DNA from: Daejeonia sp002484105
GTDB taxonomy: Bacteria; Bacteroidota; Bacteroidia; Flavobacteriales; Weeksellaceae
Reading direction: 5' to 3'
DNA length: 64,000 bases
Assembly (NCBI RefSeq): GCF_051175565.1
Contig: NZ_CP195105.1
Location: 620,001-684,000 of the forward strand
Below the pieces are notes generated by a model that ran no database searches, was not told the origin of the DNA, and saw nothing but the letters and a program-made list of their open reading frames with translations. Shown in pieces: positions 26,082-35,153 of the stretch. Position 1 is the stretch's first letter, and the number at the start of each line of letters is the position of its first letter. The position numbers and the translations under genes were made by a program.

Positions 26082-27356
26082 ATGAGTTCTGCAACCGACA
26101 TACATTCCACAGCCTATTTTGCCGTTCTTAGTGTCAGCTACGAAAAAGCGGATGCCGAAGTACGTGGAAAGTTTTCGTTTTTTGAAGACCATATTAAGGA
26201 ATTTGTAGCAAAAATCAGCCAACGCGAGCTCGGTGACGCTTTTGTGGTATCTACCTGCAACCGTACAGAAATCTACACCACCACGCAGAATTATCTCCTG
26301 ATAGCCGAAGAATACTGCAACTCGGTAGGGGTTACAATTTCCGAATTTATGAAATATGCCAACATCCTGAGCCGTGAGGAAGCACTGAACCATCTCTTCC
26401 GTGTTTCGGCCGGACTGGAAAGTCAGATTATTGGCGATTTTGAAATTATCGGGCAGATCAAGAATGCCTATAACCGTTTTAAAAGAGAAAAGAAAAACTC
26501 CAATCCTTATCTCGAAAGGGCCATCAATTCTGCAATACAGATTTCCAAAAAAATCAAGAACGAAACCGGAATTTCCAATGGGGCTGCATCGGTTTCTTAT
26601 GCTGCGGTACATTATATTCTCAATCATCAGCAACATATTTCAGACAAGAATATTCTGCTTCTGGGGGTAGGCGAAATCGGCCAGAATACCGTCGAAAACC
26701 TGTTGAAACATATTTATAAACCCAAAATAAAAATTGCCAACCGCAGTTTTGAAAAAGCAGAAAAAATTGCTGAAAAATACAGTATTCCCAATATTCCGTT
26801 TGAAACTTTTCCTGAAGAACTCCGGAAAACCGATATCCTGATTGTCGCCACAGGTGCCAGACAGCCGATTGTGGATGTTGCCCATTTTTCGGAAACCCAT
26901 CCCACACTGGTCATCGATCTGTCGATACCAAACAATGTTGATAAAAATGTGGTGGGTAACCCGGGAGTTTCGCTGGTAGATGTAGACCGGCTTTCTGCAC
27001 ACATCCGGGAAACCATGGAACAGCGCAGGAAGGAAATTCCGAAAGCAGAAGAAATTATCCGCATGATGACAAAAGATTTTGTGGAATGGGAGAAAACACG
27101 GAAAATGGCACCCAAAATACATCATTTCAAAGCAGTCCTGAAAAATATGGAACGCAATGAGATGCATAATATCCATAAAAAACACCGGTATGTGAATATC
27201 GATGATATGGAGCTTTCGGAGAAAATGATCCAGAAGATTACCAGCCGCTTTGCAAAATATATCATCGACAATCCCTGGAAAGCGGAAGAAATCAGTAAAT
27301 TAATGCACGAAATTTTAGTAGAACAGCCAAACAAGGAATTTAATGAAAAGCATTAA
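26082..27356 (+). CDS. hemA: Glutamyl-tRNA reductase
   Basis: First step of the C5 heme pathway: reduces glutamyl-tRNA to glutamate-1-semialdehyde with NADPH. It has 424 residues. The catalytic cysteine is in V-V-S-T-C-N-R-T-E-I-Y near residue 58, the NADPH fold in G-V-G-E-I-G-Q-N-T near 192, and the C-terminal helical dimerisation domain follows. Its last bases overlap the hemC start by 14 nt. hemL and hemB, needed between hemA and hemC, are not in the window. Confidence 0.96.
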   Translation: MSSATDIHSTAYFAVLSVSYEKADAEVRGKFSFFEDHIKEFVAKISQRELGDAFVVSTCNRTEIYTTTQNYLLIAEEYCNSVGVTISEFMKYANILSREEALNHLFRVSAGLESQIIGDFEIIGQIKNAYNRFKREKKNSNPYLERAINSAIQISKKIKNETGISNGAASVSYAAVHYILNHQQHISDKNILLLGVGEIGQNTVENLLKHIYKPKIKIANRSFEKAEKIAEKYSIPNIPFETFPEELRKTDILIVATGARQPIVDVAHFSETHPTLVIDLSIPNNVDKNVVGNPGVSLVDVDRLSAHIRETMEQRRKEIPKAEEIIRMMTKDFVEWEKTRKMAPKIHHFKAVLKNMERNEMHNIHKKHRYVNIDDMELSEKMIQKITSRFAKYIIDNPWKAEEISKLMHEILVEQPNKEFNEKH

Positions 27357-28242
27357 GATCGGAACCAGAAAATCACCCCTCGCCATGTGGCAGGCCAGAG
27401 AAGTCGCCCGGAATCTTCAGAACCATAATTTTACCACCGATATTTCTCCCATCGTATCCAGCGGAGACAAAGATCTGGTAAACCCTCTCTACGCAATGGG
27501 CCTGACCGGGGTTTTTACCAAAGACCTTGATTATGCATTGCTGGACCGCGAGATCGATATAGCAGTTCATTCCCTGAAAGATGTCCCCACCGATTTACCA
27601 GATACTATTGAAATACTGGCGTATCTGAAAAGGGATTATCCACAGGATGTGCTCGTACGCAGCAAAGCAGCGGCCGGAAAAGATATCCGTGAACTAAAAG
27701 TTGCCACCAGCAGCCTGCGCCGAAGAGCTTTCTGGCGGAGAGAATTTCCGGAAACCGAATTTGTGGATATCCGTGGAAATGTCAGTACCAGACTTCAGAA
27801 AATTGAAAACGGACTTGCCGATGCTACCATTTTTTCACTGGCCGGGCTGAAACGCCTCGAACTGAATATCGCCTACGAAGAGCTTCCGTTTATGATCCCT
27901 GCTCCGGGACAGGGGGTAGTGGTGGTAACGGGACATTCTGCCAATGTGGAAATCAACAGAGCGGTTCGCAAACTGAATGATGCAGAAACCCAATATTGTG
28001 TAGAAAACGAGCGTGCCTTCCTGAAAACTCTTGAAGGCGGCTGCACAGCACCCATTGGTGCTTTTGCTGAAATCATAGAAGGGCAGATGCGTTTCGTGGC
28101 CAGGCTTTGCTCCAAAAACGGAAAAGAATGTGTCGATACCGACGAGATTTTCAACTTTGATCCGCAAATCCTGTATGGAAACAAAATAGCCGTTACTGTC
28201 CTGAAAAACGGAGGAAAAGAAATTATGGAACTCCTGTACTGA
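27343..28242 (+). CDS. hemC: Hydroxymethylbilane synthase
   Basis: Joins four porphobilinogen units into hydroxymethylbilane. It has 299 residues. Motifs are I-G-T-R-K-S-P-L-A-M-W-Q at the start, H-S-L-K-D-V-P-T in domain 1, L-R-R-R-A and R-G-N-V-S-T-R-L in domain 2, and L-E-G-G-C-T-A-P-I-G, whose Cys carries the dipyrromethane cofactor. It overlaps hemA by 14 nt. Confidence 0.97.
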   Translation: MKSIKIGTRKSPLAMWQAREVARNLQNHNFTTDISPIVSSGDKDLVNPLYAMGLTGVFTKDLDYALLDREIDIAVHSLKDVPTDLPDTIEILAYLKRDYPQDVLVRSKAAAGKDIRELKVATSSLRRRAFWRREFPETEFVDIRGNVSTRLQKIENGLADATIFSLAGLKRLELNIAYEELPFMIPAPGQGVVVVTGHSANVEINRAVRKLNDAETQYCVENERAFLKTLEGGCTAPIGAFAEIIEGQMRFVARLCSKNGKECVDTDEIFNFDPQILYGNKIAVTVLKNGGKEIMELLY

Positions 28243-28288
28243 AAAATCCGAAATTGGTCCTTTATTAATCCCACAGAAAATCTTCCCC

Positions 28289-28978
28289 TTGAAAGCGCTT
28301 TTCACCAAAGATATCGACCACGAGATGGTTTCTGAAATTTTCGGAAACAGTATCTCTTTTGACGTCTGCGAAATGCTCCGGATACGACACCGTACTGTAA
28401 AAGCTTTTGATCTGAAGAATTTTTCGCTGATTTTCAGCAGTGCCAATGGGGTGAAATCTTTCTTTGCAAACGGTTTCCGGCCCAACGAAAATTTTATGGA
28501 GCTGAATTACAATAAAATATATGCCGTGGGAGCCAAAACAAAAACAGAAATCCGGCGCCATGGTTTCGGCACTTTTAAAATGACCAGAAATGCTCAGGAA
28601 CTTTGCGATTTTGTTACGGAGCATGGCGTTCATGAAAGATTTCTCCATTTCTGCGGTAATCTTTCCCTTGATATTCTGAACGAACAGCTTCCACTACAAA
28701 ACATCCGTTACCGCAAAGTTGTCGTATACGACACCGAACTGCTGTATCCCAAAACAGAAGCCGGTTATGACGCTATCGCTTTTTTCAGCCCGAGTGGGGT
28801 ACGCAGTTTCATGAAAAACAATATACCCGCTCAGGCAAAACTTTTCTGCATAGGGCAGACAACGGAAAAGGAGCTGCGCCGGTATACCCATCAGAAAATT
28901 TGGTCGAGTCGCAAAAATACGCCACAAGATCTTCTGAAAATAATGGCACAAGAAATGAAAAGACCCGAAAAAGCATAA
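28289..28978 (+). CDS. hemD: Uroporphyrinogen-III synthase
   Basis: Closes and rearranges hydroxymethylbilane to uroporphyrinogen III. It has 229 residues from a TTG start: no in-frame ATG precedes it, and M-K-A-L-F-T-K is a typical beginning. HemD sequences are very divergent, so the call rests on the two-domain length, short motifs (F-F-S-P-S-G-V-R-S-F near 164, and I-G-Q-T-T) and its position between hemC and hemE. The 46-nt gap to hemC has no terminator. Confidence 0.85.
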   Translation: MKALFTKDIDHEMVSEIFGNSISFDVCEMLRIRHRTVKAFDLKNFSLIFSSANGVKSFFANGFRPNENFMELNYNKIYAVGAKTKTEIRRHGFGTFKMTRNAQELCDFVTEHGVHERFLHFCGNLSLDILNEQLPLQNIRYRKVVVYDTELLYPKTEAGYDAIAFFSPSGVRSFMKNNIPAQAKLFCIGQTTEKELRRYTHQKIWSSRKNTPQDLLKIMAQEMKRPEKA

Positions 28979-29000
28979 ACAACCGAACAGATAATCCTTG

Positions 29001-30032
29001 ATGATAAAAAACGATTTGTATTTGAAAGCCCTTCGTGGCGAAACCGTGGAACGCCCACCGGTATGGATGATGAGGCAGGCGGGCAGATATCTTCCGGAAT
29101 TCCGGGCACTGCGCGATAAGTATGACTTTTTCACCCGATGCCGCACGCCGGAGCTGGCTTCAGAAATTACCCTACAGCCTGTTCGCAGGTTTCCGCTGGA
29201 TGCAGCAATTCTTTTTTCGGATATTCTCGTCGTACCGCAGGCAATGGGAATAGATTTTCAGATGAAAGAATCTGTCGGTCCATGGCTTGAGCATCCGATC
29301 CGGACTCAGGAACAGGTGAATGCAGTAGAAGTGCCGGATGTCAACACAACACTCGGATATGTTTTTGATGCCATAGAAATCACCCTGCAAAAACTGGATA
29401 ACGAAATTCCGCTGATTGGTTTTGCCGGCTCGCCCTGGACGATACTCTGCTACTGTGTGGAAGGGAAAGGTTCCAAGTCTTTTGATATTGCCAAAGCATT
29501 TTGTTTTCAGCAGCCGGAAGCCGCACATCTTCTTCTCCAGAAAATTACCGATACTACCGTAGCTTACCTGAAAAGAAAAGCAGAAAAAGGTGTCTCGGCG
29601 GTGCAGATATTTGATTCCTGGGGAGGCATGCTTTCGCCGCAGGATTATCAGGAATTTTCCTGGAAATATATCCGCCAGATTGCTGAACAGCTTTCGGACA
29701 TAACGCAGGTTGTGGTGTTCGGAAAGGGATGTTGGTTTGCTCTTGAAGAAATGGTCAAAAGCCCGGTATCTGCTTTAGGGATAGACTGGACGGTGACCCC
29801 GGAATGGGCACGAAAACTGACCGGAAACAAGATCACTTTGCAGGGGAATTTTGATCCCGCACGCCTGCGCTCAACACCCGAAACCATCCGTAAAATGGTG
29901 CACGAAATGATCAACCGTTTCGGAAAAGACCGTTATATTGCCAATCTCGGACACGGTATCCTTCCGGATATCCCGCTGGAAAATGCAGAAGCCTTCATTC
30001 GCGCTGTTGTGGAGTGGACACCCGAATACTGA
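29001..30032 (+). CDS. hemE: Uroporphyrinogen decarboxylase
   Basis: Removes four carboxyl groups from uroporphyrinogen III to give coproporphyrinogen III. It has 343 residues from the ATG at 29001; an upstream in-frame TTG is unlikely. The N-terminal signature P-V-W-M-M-R-Q-A-G-R-Y-L-P-E and the second signature G-F-A-G-S-P-W-T near 140 are present, as is the C-terminal N-L-G-H-G-I-L-P-D. It is the last gene of the hem cluster, followed by a strong terminator. Confidence 0.97.
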   Translation: MIKNDLYLKALRGETVERPPVWMMRQAGRYLPEFRALRDKYDFFTRCRTPELASEITLQPVRRFPLDAAILFSDILVVPQAMGIDFQMKESVGPWLEHPIRTQEQVNAVEVPDVNTTLGYVFDAIEITLQKLDNEIPLIGFAGSPWTILCYCVEGKGSKSFDIAKAFCFQQPEAAHLLLQKITDTTVAYLKRKAEKGVSAVQIFDSWGGMLSPQDYQEFSWKYIRQIAEQLSDITQVVVFGKGCWFALEEMVKSPVSALGIDWTVTPEWARKLTGNKITLQGNFDPARLRSTPETIRKMVHEMINRFGKDRYIANLGHGILPDIPLENAEAFIRAVVEWTPEY

Positions 30033-30054
30033 ACGTTCGCTTTTAAATAAAAAG

Positions 30055-30087
30055 AAAGCGCTGTGATATTTCGTAGCGCTTTTTTTT
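30055..30087. terminator. Terminator between hemE and the mutL-operon end
   Basis: AAAGCGCT (30055-30062) and AGCGCTTT (30075-30082) enclose a 12-nt loop with a T run after it. Both convergent transcripts can end here; it touches the stop of the minus-strand lipoprotein gene. Confidence 0.75.
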
Positions 30088-30436
30088 ACTGTTGGCTGGA
30101 GCTCTCTGCAACTGGCGCAGGTTCTGCAGTCGTGTTATTTTTCTTTTCCTCTTCTTTTTTCTTCCTCTCTTCTTCCTTGTCAAGAAGGGCTTTCAGTCTC
30201 TTTTCTTCTTCCTGCTGTTTGAGAACGGCGGCTACAGAATCTTTGTAGACTTTGGATGACATTCGGATTTTTGCCGCAATATCCACATTGGTGGCACCGG
30301 CAGAAAACGAATCAATCGCTGTGGTGTCGTATTTGGGCGGCTGGTAAGTTTCGTTGCTCATAGCAGTACGTTTCTTCTTGGAACAGGAAGACAGCAGTAC
30401 AGCGATGCTAATCAATGGAAATAATTTGTTGATCAT
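30086..30436 (-). CDS. Small lipoprotein with charged helix
   Basis: Unrecognised protein of 116 residues. The signal ends in a lipobox (V-L-L-S-S-C, Cys at 18) followed by K-K-K-R. The C-terminal half is a long charged helix rich in K, E and R (about 70-100), then a short P, A and S-rich end. It is likely membrane-anchored in the periplasm. It is 3 nt after the EEP gene and the last gene of the mutL transcript. The helix is low-complexity, so similarity searches may mislead. Confidence 0.6.
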   Translation of the reverse strand: MINKLFPLISIAVLLSSCSKKKRTAMSNETYQPPKYDTTAIDSFSAGATNVDIAAKIRMSSKVYKDSVAAVLKQQEEEKRLKALLDKEEERKKKEEEKKNNTTAEPAPVAESSSQQ

Positions 30437-30439
30437 GAG

Positions 30440-31408
30440 TTACGGGATTTTAAATTCGGCAAAAACAGGATAATGATCGGATATTTTCCTGGAACGGTCT
30501 ACCGTATATTTCGTGGCTTCCATCTCTTTTGAGTTGAAGAGGTAGTCTATTCTTATCGGGATTTTAAAGTCATGAAAACTGGTGGCGATACCGCTTCCGG
30601 CTTTCATGAAAGCGTCCTCAAGTCCTTCGCCAAGGTGATCATATTCCCACGAACTGGGCACAGAATTGAAGTCCCCTCCCAAAATCACGGGATAGGGCGA
30701 CTGCCGCACGATATTCCGGATTTCTTCTACCTGCTGCTGATGTATCTTGAAGGTGGGCACCAGTTTGTGGACCAGAGCACGTGCCTTACTTTCGTTGATA
30801 TGCGTGCTTTCGGAAGGTTTCACCATGTCTTTTTCGATGTAAAAGGGTTCCAGATAAACGTTTACAAAACGGATTGTCTTACCGTTGATATCAATGTCGG
30901 CATAGAAACTGCGCCCGTTGCTTCCTGAAGTGATCAGATTTCCGTGGCGGATAATTTTGTGGCGCGTGGTAAGAGAAATTACCGGGCTTTTTACGCTGTC
31001 CTGGTTCGGCAGGGCAATACGCGAAGATTCCTGAAGCATAATGACATCGGCATCCCGGTTTTCCCGGAAAAATTTCTGGATTTTGTCCATTCCCCGATGT
31101 CCGTTTTTTACGTTAAAGGTTATTACCTTCAGGATGCCACTTTCCTGGCGGTTGAAATTTATCCAGCATATGATGGGGTGATAGAGAAAAAATGTCAGTA
31201 GCAGGAACACAAAAGCGCGCTTGCGCCACGAGGCGATCCAGAATAATGTAAGCATAGCGTGAACTGCCAGCAGCGCAGGGAACGCCAGTGCCAGCAAATC
31301 CGGGAATGCCAGTCTTGAGGGCGGAACGATCTTATTGAGGTATACTCCGAACAGCAGAACCATCACTGCAAGATGTACCAGAAGCAGAAAAGTCCGGATC
31401 AGTTTCAT
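30440..31408 (-). CDS. Membrane-anchored EEP-family phosphodiesterase
   Basis: Endonuclease/exonuclease/phosphatase-fold protein, 322 residues. Three hydrophobic segments fill the first 90 residues, then the catalytic domain has I-T-F-N-V-K-N-G, I-M-L-Q-E-S (metal Glu), G-G-D-F-N-S-V-P and S-D-H-Y-P-V-F at the end (catalytic Asp-His). The substrate could be nucleic acid, phosphoinositide-like lipid or another phosphodiester. It overlaps the rhomboid gene by 4 nt, an arrangement I recall as common in flavobacteria. It is distinct from the soluble exported EEP protein at 43.9 kb. Confidence 0.85.
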   Translation of the reverse strand: MKLIRTFLLLVHLAVMVLLFGVYLNKIVPPSRLAFPDLLALAFPALLAVHAMLTLFWIASWRKRAFVFLLLTFFLYHPIICWINFNRQESGILKVITFNVKNGHRGMDKIQKFFRENRDADVIMLQESSRIALPNQDSVKSPVISLTTRHKIIRHGNLITSGSNGRSFYADIDINGKTIRFVNVYLEPFYIEKDMVKPSESTHINESKARALVHKLVPTFKIHQQQVEEIRNIVRQSPYPVILGGDFNSVPSSWEYDHLGEGLEDAFMKAGSGIATSFHDFKIPIRIDYLFNSKEMEATKYTVDRSRKISDHYPVFAEFKIP

Positions 31409-32163
31409 CGTATTCTGTAAATATTTTTTCCCCAGATTTTAGCCAGAACAAAACCGACAATTGCACCGCCGATATGAGCAAAATGCGCCACCCCACTCAT
31501 CTCTCCGCTGAAACCAAGATAAAGAGACACCACGATAATAATCGGGAACAGGTATTTGGCTTTGATGGGATATGGGATAAACATGAAAATCAGTCTGGAA
31601 TCCGGGAAGAGTGTTGAAAATGCTGCTACCACTCCAAAAATGGCTCCCGAAGCCCCCAGCATCGGAGTCCTGAGATCATTGAACAACTGCTGCGAAAGTT
31701 GGACGCCTTCCTGGGTTCGGGCACTGATGGTGAGATCGCCCTGAAATTTGAAACTAGATTTGCTGAAAATTTCTGCCACATTGACGCCCTGCTCCTGAAG
31801 AGTACTGATGATAGGCCGTATCTCAATATAATTCCAGACATTGAACAGTATAAAGGCACCCAGCCCACTCGCAAAGTAAAGAATCAGGTAACGTTTTTCT
31901 TTCAGGTAGTTTTCCAGAACAGGGCCGAAGCTCCATAAAGTCAGCATGTTGAAAAGAATATGAGTGATTCCGTAACCTGAATTCAGTGGTGCATGCATAA
32001 ACATGTGGGTAATAATCTGCCACGAATGAAAATTGGGCGAACCCGGATAATAGGCAGGAAGAATGGTATAAAAGAGCTCCGGATTGATGAAATTGGAGAT
32101 GAGGTAGACCATCACATTCAGGATGATGATGTTTTTGGTAATGGGCGTCAGTTGTCCGAACAT
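31405..32163 (-). CDS. Rhomboid-family intramembrane serine protease
   Basis: Six-span intramembrane protease, 252 residues. Diagnostic residues are the TM2 H-I-L-F-N (68-72), catalytic G-A-S-G (Ser172) and H-F-A-H-I-G-G (probable catalytic His230). A poorly hydrophobic insertion of about 45 residues (120-165) precedes the Ser helix. Substrates are unknown. It is 8 nt after mutL and overlaps the EEP gene. Unlike the rhomboid at 10.8 kb, this one is intact. Confidence 0.92.
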   Translation of the reverse strand: MFGQLTPITKNIIILNVMVYLISNFINPELFYTILPAYYPGSPNFHSWQIITHMFMHAPLNSGYGITHILFNMLTLWSFGPVLENYLKEKRYLILYFASGLGAFILFNVWNYIEIRPIISTLQEQGVNVAEIFSKSSFKFQGDLTISARTQEGVQLSQQLFNDLRTPMLGASGAIFGVVAAFSTLFPDSRLIFMFIPYPIKAKYLFPIIIVVSLYLGFSGEMSGVAHFAHIGGAIVGFVLAKIWGKNIYRIR

Positions 32164-32171
32164 AGGCGTAG

Positions 32172-33950
32172 TTAAAATTTATTTTTTAGTTCGTCCAGCG
32201 GCAGTTCGATAAAGCATTTTTTGCCGGCGGGGGTATATTCCGGAAATCCAATCCGGTGGAATTCCCGAATCAGGTTTTCGATTTCGTATTTGTAGATAAA
32301 GTCAAAACGGGTTTTGGAGCTTATCCTGTTCCATTGATAATCATAGTAGTGCATGAAGTCCTCTTCACTCCGGTATTCAAGGATTTCAAAAATTTTCTCA
32401 AGAAATTTGATGACCTGTGATTCCTTCAGACCTTCGGGAACAGCATCGATTCTCAATACGTTTTCCTGAGCCAGTTTCATGTCGAATCCTAAGGCTGGCA
32501 GGTATTTCTTTATGGAGCGGAATTTGGTTTTTTCGACTTCATTAAGGTGATATTCAAGCGAATATAGCAAAGGGTGGCTCTCGCTGCTGTGTGTTTTGCC
32601 TTTGTTTTTATCGGCACTCAGAATACTGTGTATCCTGCCCGGATCTATCATCAGCGTGCGGTCGCCTTTGTTGTAGAGCCAGTAGCCGTTGGGAAGGCGC
32701 ATGATGTCTTCGTCAAAATCTTCATCATCATCAAAGAGATTGATTTTTGAAGGTTCTGCCGAAGCGGTCAGATCCTGCTGGTACATCTGTGTCATGTTCA
32801 CCATTTCAGTTGTGCCGACTTTGGGTTCGTCATTAAAGGGGTTGAAATCGCGCCCCACAGAAACATTTTCTGGTTTGAAGCCGGAATGATTTGCTCTGGA
32901 AGGGGTGCCGAAAAAACTTTCCATTTTCGGATCCCTGTCAAAATCAAGACTTGGCGCAATATTGTAAATGCCGAGCGAGCGCTTGACTGTGGAACGGATC
33001 AGGGCAAAAATCAGATGTTCGTCCTCAAATTTTACTTCTGTTTTCTGAGGATGAATATTGACGTCTATTTTTTCGGGATCAATGTCAAGGTAGAGGAAGT
33101 ATGAGGGGGTGTATCCTGGCTGCAGGAGTCCCTCAAAAGCTTCCTGAACCGCTTTGTTGAGGTATGCACTTTTGAAGAAACGATTATTGGCAAAGAAAAA
33201 CTGTTCGCCGCGTGTCTTTTTTGCCCCTTCGGGTTTGGCAACGTAGCCGTGGAAGGTGATCCAGTCGAGTTCTTCCCGTATTGGGATGAGAAGTGGCTGA
33301 AGTTTGCGTCCGAAAATTTCTACGATACGCTGTGCCGGGCTTCCTTTCCTTAAACGGAAAATAGGTTCGTCGTTATGGAAAAGATCAAACTCTGTATCCT
33401 GATGGGCGAGTGCCACGCGTTGAAATTCGTCGAGAATGTGTCGGAATTCAATATTATTGTTTTTCAGGAATTTGCGTCTTGCAGGGACGTTGTAGAAGAG
33501 GTTTTTTACCAGAAAATTTGATCCTTCGGCAGTCTGTGCCGGTTCCTGGAATTTCAGTTCGCCCCCTTCCATGTAAATATTGGTGCCCAGAGGAGTGTCT
33601 TTCTGGCGGGTTTTCAGTTCTACCTGGGCAACTGCTGCGATAGAAGCAAGGGCTTCACCGCGAAATCCCTTGGTCGTAATATGGAAAATATCCTCTGTAG
33701 AATGGATTTTGGATGTCGCGTGCCGTTCAAAAGCCAGCCTTGCATCTGTTTCGGACATGCCGGAGCCGTTGTCCACAACCTGTATCAGGTTTCTGCCGGC
33801 TTCACGGATAATCAGGTCGATCTTTGTGGCTCCGGCATCAATTGCATTTTCCAAAAGTTCCTTAACAATGGAGGCGGGGCGCTGCACAACTTCTCCTGCG
33901 GCAATCTGGTTGGCAACGTGATCGGGTAATAACTGAATAATATCTGACAT
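32172..33950 (-). CDS. mutL: DNA mismatch repair protein MutL
   Basis: GHKL ATPase that links MutS mismatch recognition to strand removal. It has 592 residues. The N-terminal motifs I-A-A-G-E-V-V-Q-R-P, E-N-A-I-D-A-G-A, V-D-N-G-S-G-M and R-G-E-A-L-A-S-I are complete. The C-terminal dimerisation domain ends in P-A-G-K-K-C-F-I-E-L-P. I see no D-Q-H-A-x-x-E endonuclease motif, so it may lack the nicking activity of many non-E. coli MutL proteins. It is the first gene of a four-gene minus-strand run. A TAATTTTG box lies at 33981-33974. Confidence 0.96.
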   Translation of the reverse strand: MSDIIQLLPDHVANQIAAGEVVQRPASIVKELLENAIDAGATKIDLIIREAGRNLIQVVDNGSGMSETDARLAFERHATSKIHSTEDIFHITTKGFRGEALASIAAVAQVELKTRQKDTPLGTNIYMEGGELKFQEPAQTAEGSNFLVKNLFYNVPARRKFLKNNNIEFRHILDEFQRVALAHQDTEFDLFHNDEPIFRLRKGSPAQRIVEIFGRKLQPLLIPIREELDWITFHGYVAKPEGAKKTRGEQFFFANNRFFKSAYLNKAVQEAFEGLLQPGYTPSYFLYLDIDPEKIDVNIHPQKTEVKFEDEHLIFALIRSTVKRSLGIYNIAPSLDFDRDPKMESFFGTPSRANHSGFKPENVSVGRDFNPFNDEPKVGTTEMVNMTQMYQQDLTASAEPSKINLFDDDEDFDEDIMRLPNGYWLYNKGDRTLMIDPGRIHSILSADKNKGKTHSSESHPLLYSLEYHLNEVEKTKFRSIKKYLPALGFDMKLAQENVLRIDAVPEGLKESQVIKFLEKIFEILEYRSEEDFMHYYDYQWNRISSKTRFDFIYKYEIENLIREFHRIGFPEYTPAGKKCFIELPLDELKNKF

Positions 33951-34073
33951 GAATACTTTTCGTGTTAAACATACAAAATTAAGGAAATACCGCGTGGAAA
34001 CGAAATCTCAATATTGATTTGCGGATTAAAAAACTGTTAAAAAGTCAGCAGATAAATAGTTGAGAGGCATATG

Positions 34074-34505
34074 TCAGCCGGTAAATTTCCGGAAAAGCAG
34101 GTTGTACGTCCAGTATCCCAAGGCAACACCAAGTGTATTGAGCAGGATATCATCGATGTCAAAAACACCACGTCGGGTAATTTGCTGTGTCATTTCAAGA
34201 AATGTGATAAGGATAAAAAATACAGGCAGCAGCTTGTGCAGATGATTATACTTTGGAAAGAGCAAACCGATGAATCCGAACGGAAACAGCAGGTAGATGT
34301 TTCCCAGGACAAAAAACAAGGCGTTCTGTCGCGGAATGGTATGTGTAAGATATTGATATGTAGAGTATAAAGGGATCAGCCTTATTTTTTCGTGTGATGG
34401 CTGTTCCCGGAAGAAGGCAAAGAAAAGCAGGTAGACAATAAATGGGAGATATGCGAGGATGAATATCCCATACAATATCCGAACTGTTTTTCTGAACCCC
34501 GACAT
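34074..34505 (-). CDS. VanZ-family membrane protein
   Basis: Small membrane protein of 143 residues with four hydrophobic segments. The VanZ pattern shows in N-A-L-F-F-V-L-G-N-I-Y-L-L-F-P-F-G, E-M-T-Q-Q and the F-D-I-D-D-I-L-L-N-T-L-G-V-A-L-G-Y end. VanZ confers low teicoplanin resistance in enterococci, but most family members have no known role. It is monocistronic, with a TACCTTTG box at 34530-34523. Confidence 0.85.
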   Translation of the reverse strand: MSGFRKTVRILYGIFILAYLPFIVYLLFFAFFREQPSHEKIRLIPLYSTYQYLTHTIPRQNALFFVLGNIYLLFPFGFIGLLFPKYNHLHKLLPVFFILITFLEMTQQITRRGVFDIDDILLNTLGVALGYWTYNLLFRKFTG

Positions 34506-34664
34506 AAAAAAATATTAAGCAGCAAAGGTATAAGATTTTTTAATGGAAAAGTTTGCTTTTTATGAGCTCTGTAAAAGATCTGAAAGCGAAACCATCCGTC
34601 AGTAAATGGATGATGGTGGATGTTATAGATCAAAAGCAGGCGGGGAGAAGCCTTCTTCTAAAAC

Positions 34665-34702
34665 AAAAAAACCTCTGTTAACCGTAGTTTCAGAGGTTTT
34701 TT
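34665..34702 (-). terminator. Terminator after the tRNA cluster
   Basis: A-rich ACCTCTG (34671-34677) and CAGAGGT (34691-34697) form a hairpin ending in T6 on each strand. It lies immediately after the last minus-strand tRNA. Confidence 0.85.
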
Positions 34703-34705
34703 AAG

Positions 34706-34789
34706 TACTCCGGACGGGACTTGAACCCGTACGTCCTTGCGGACACAGGATTTTAAGTCCTGCGTGTCTACCAATTCCACCACCAGAGC
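34706..34789 (-). tRNA. tRNA-Leu (anticodon UAA)
   Basis: 84-nt class II tRNA. The acceptor stem pairs GCTCTGG with CCGGAGT. The anticodon loop C-T-T-A-A-A-A gives UAA, a variable arm is present, and the T loop is G-G-T-T-C-A-A-G. The 3' CCA is not encoded. It is third in a three-tRNA transcript. Confidence 0.95.
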
Positions 34790-34827
34790 AGGTAAAAAAA
34801 AAGAAGTTCCGGAAAACTTCTTCTTTG

Positions 34828-34900
34828 AGCGAAAAACGGGGCTCGAACCCGCGACCTCAACCTTGGCAAGGTTGCGCTCTACCAGCTGAGCTATTTTCGC
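34828..34900 (-). tRNA. tRNA-Gly (anticodon GCC)
   Basis: 73-nt tRNA. The acceptor stem pairs GCGAAAA with TTTTCGC. The D arm AGCTCAGCTGGTAGAGC and T loop GGTTCGAGC are canonical, and the anticodon loop T-T-G-C-C-A-A reads GCC. CCA is not encoded. It lies 38 nt upstream of tRNA-Leu(UAA). Confidence 0.96.
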
Positions 34901-34912
34901 ATTTGTATTGGG

Positions 34913-34994
34913 TGCGGATGAAGGGACTCGAACCCCCACGCCTCACGGCACCAGATCCTAAGTCTGGCGTGGCTACCAATTACACCACATCCGC
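34913..34994 (-). tRNA. tRNA-Leu (anticodon UAG)
   Basis: 82-nt class II tRNA. The acceptor stem pairs GCGGATG with CATCCGC, the anticodon loop C-T-T-A-G-G-A gives UAG, and a variable arm is present. CCA is not encoded. It is first in the transcript and 12 nt from tRNA-Gly. Confidence 0.95.
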
Positions 34995-35033
34995 TGGATT
35001 GTTATAAAGAACGCTGCTCGTTTTTTGTGGTTG

Positions 35034-35065
35034 CAAATATATAATTTTTTTCTTTCTGAAAACAA
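35034..35065 (-). promoter_or_regulatory. Promoter of the Leu-Gly-Leu tRNA cluster
   Basis: On the minus strand, TTG (35065-35063) is followed after 21 nt by TATATTTG (35041-35034). That lies 39 nt before the first tRNA. The two tRNA-Asn genes have the same TATATTTG box. Confidence 0.75.
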
Positions 35066-35153
35066 ATATTTTCCAAAAAATTTTTTTCTTTTGTGGGGCT
35101 TTTATTCTTTATTCAAAATCATTTTTTTTATTTTTACACCATAAAAGAATGTT

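Noticed and set aside
34541..34663. Two tiny plus-strand frames beginning at ATGs between VanZ and the tRNA terminator
   Set aside because: They are about 20-33 codons, one runs through the terminator hairpin, and neither resembles a known small protein.
34658..35007. Short open frames across the tRNA cluster
   Set aside because: They translate tRNA sequence (the familiar G-S-S-P-V type peptide), a common false gene. The three tRNAs fold fully.
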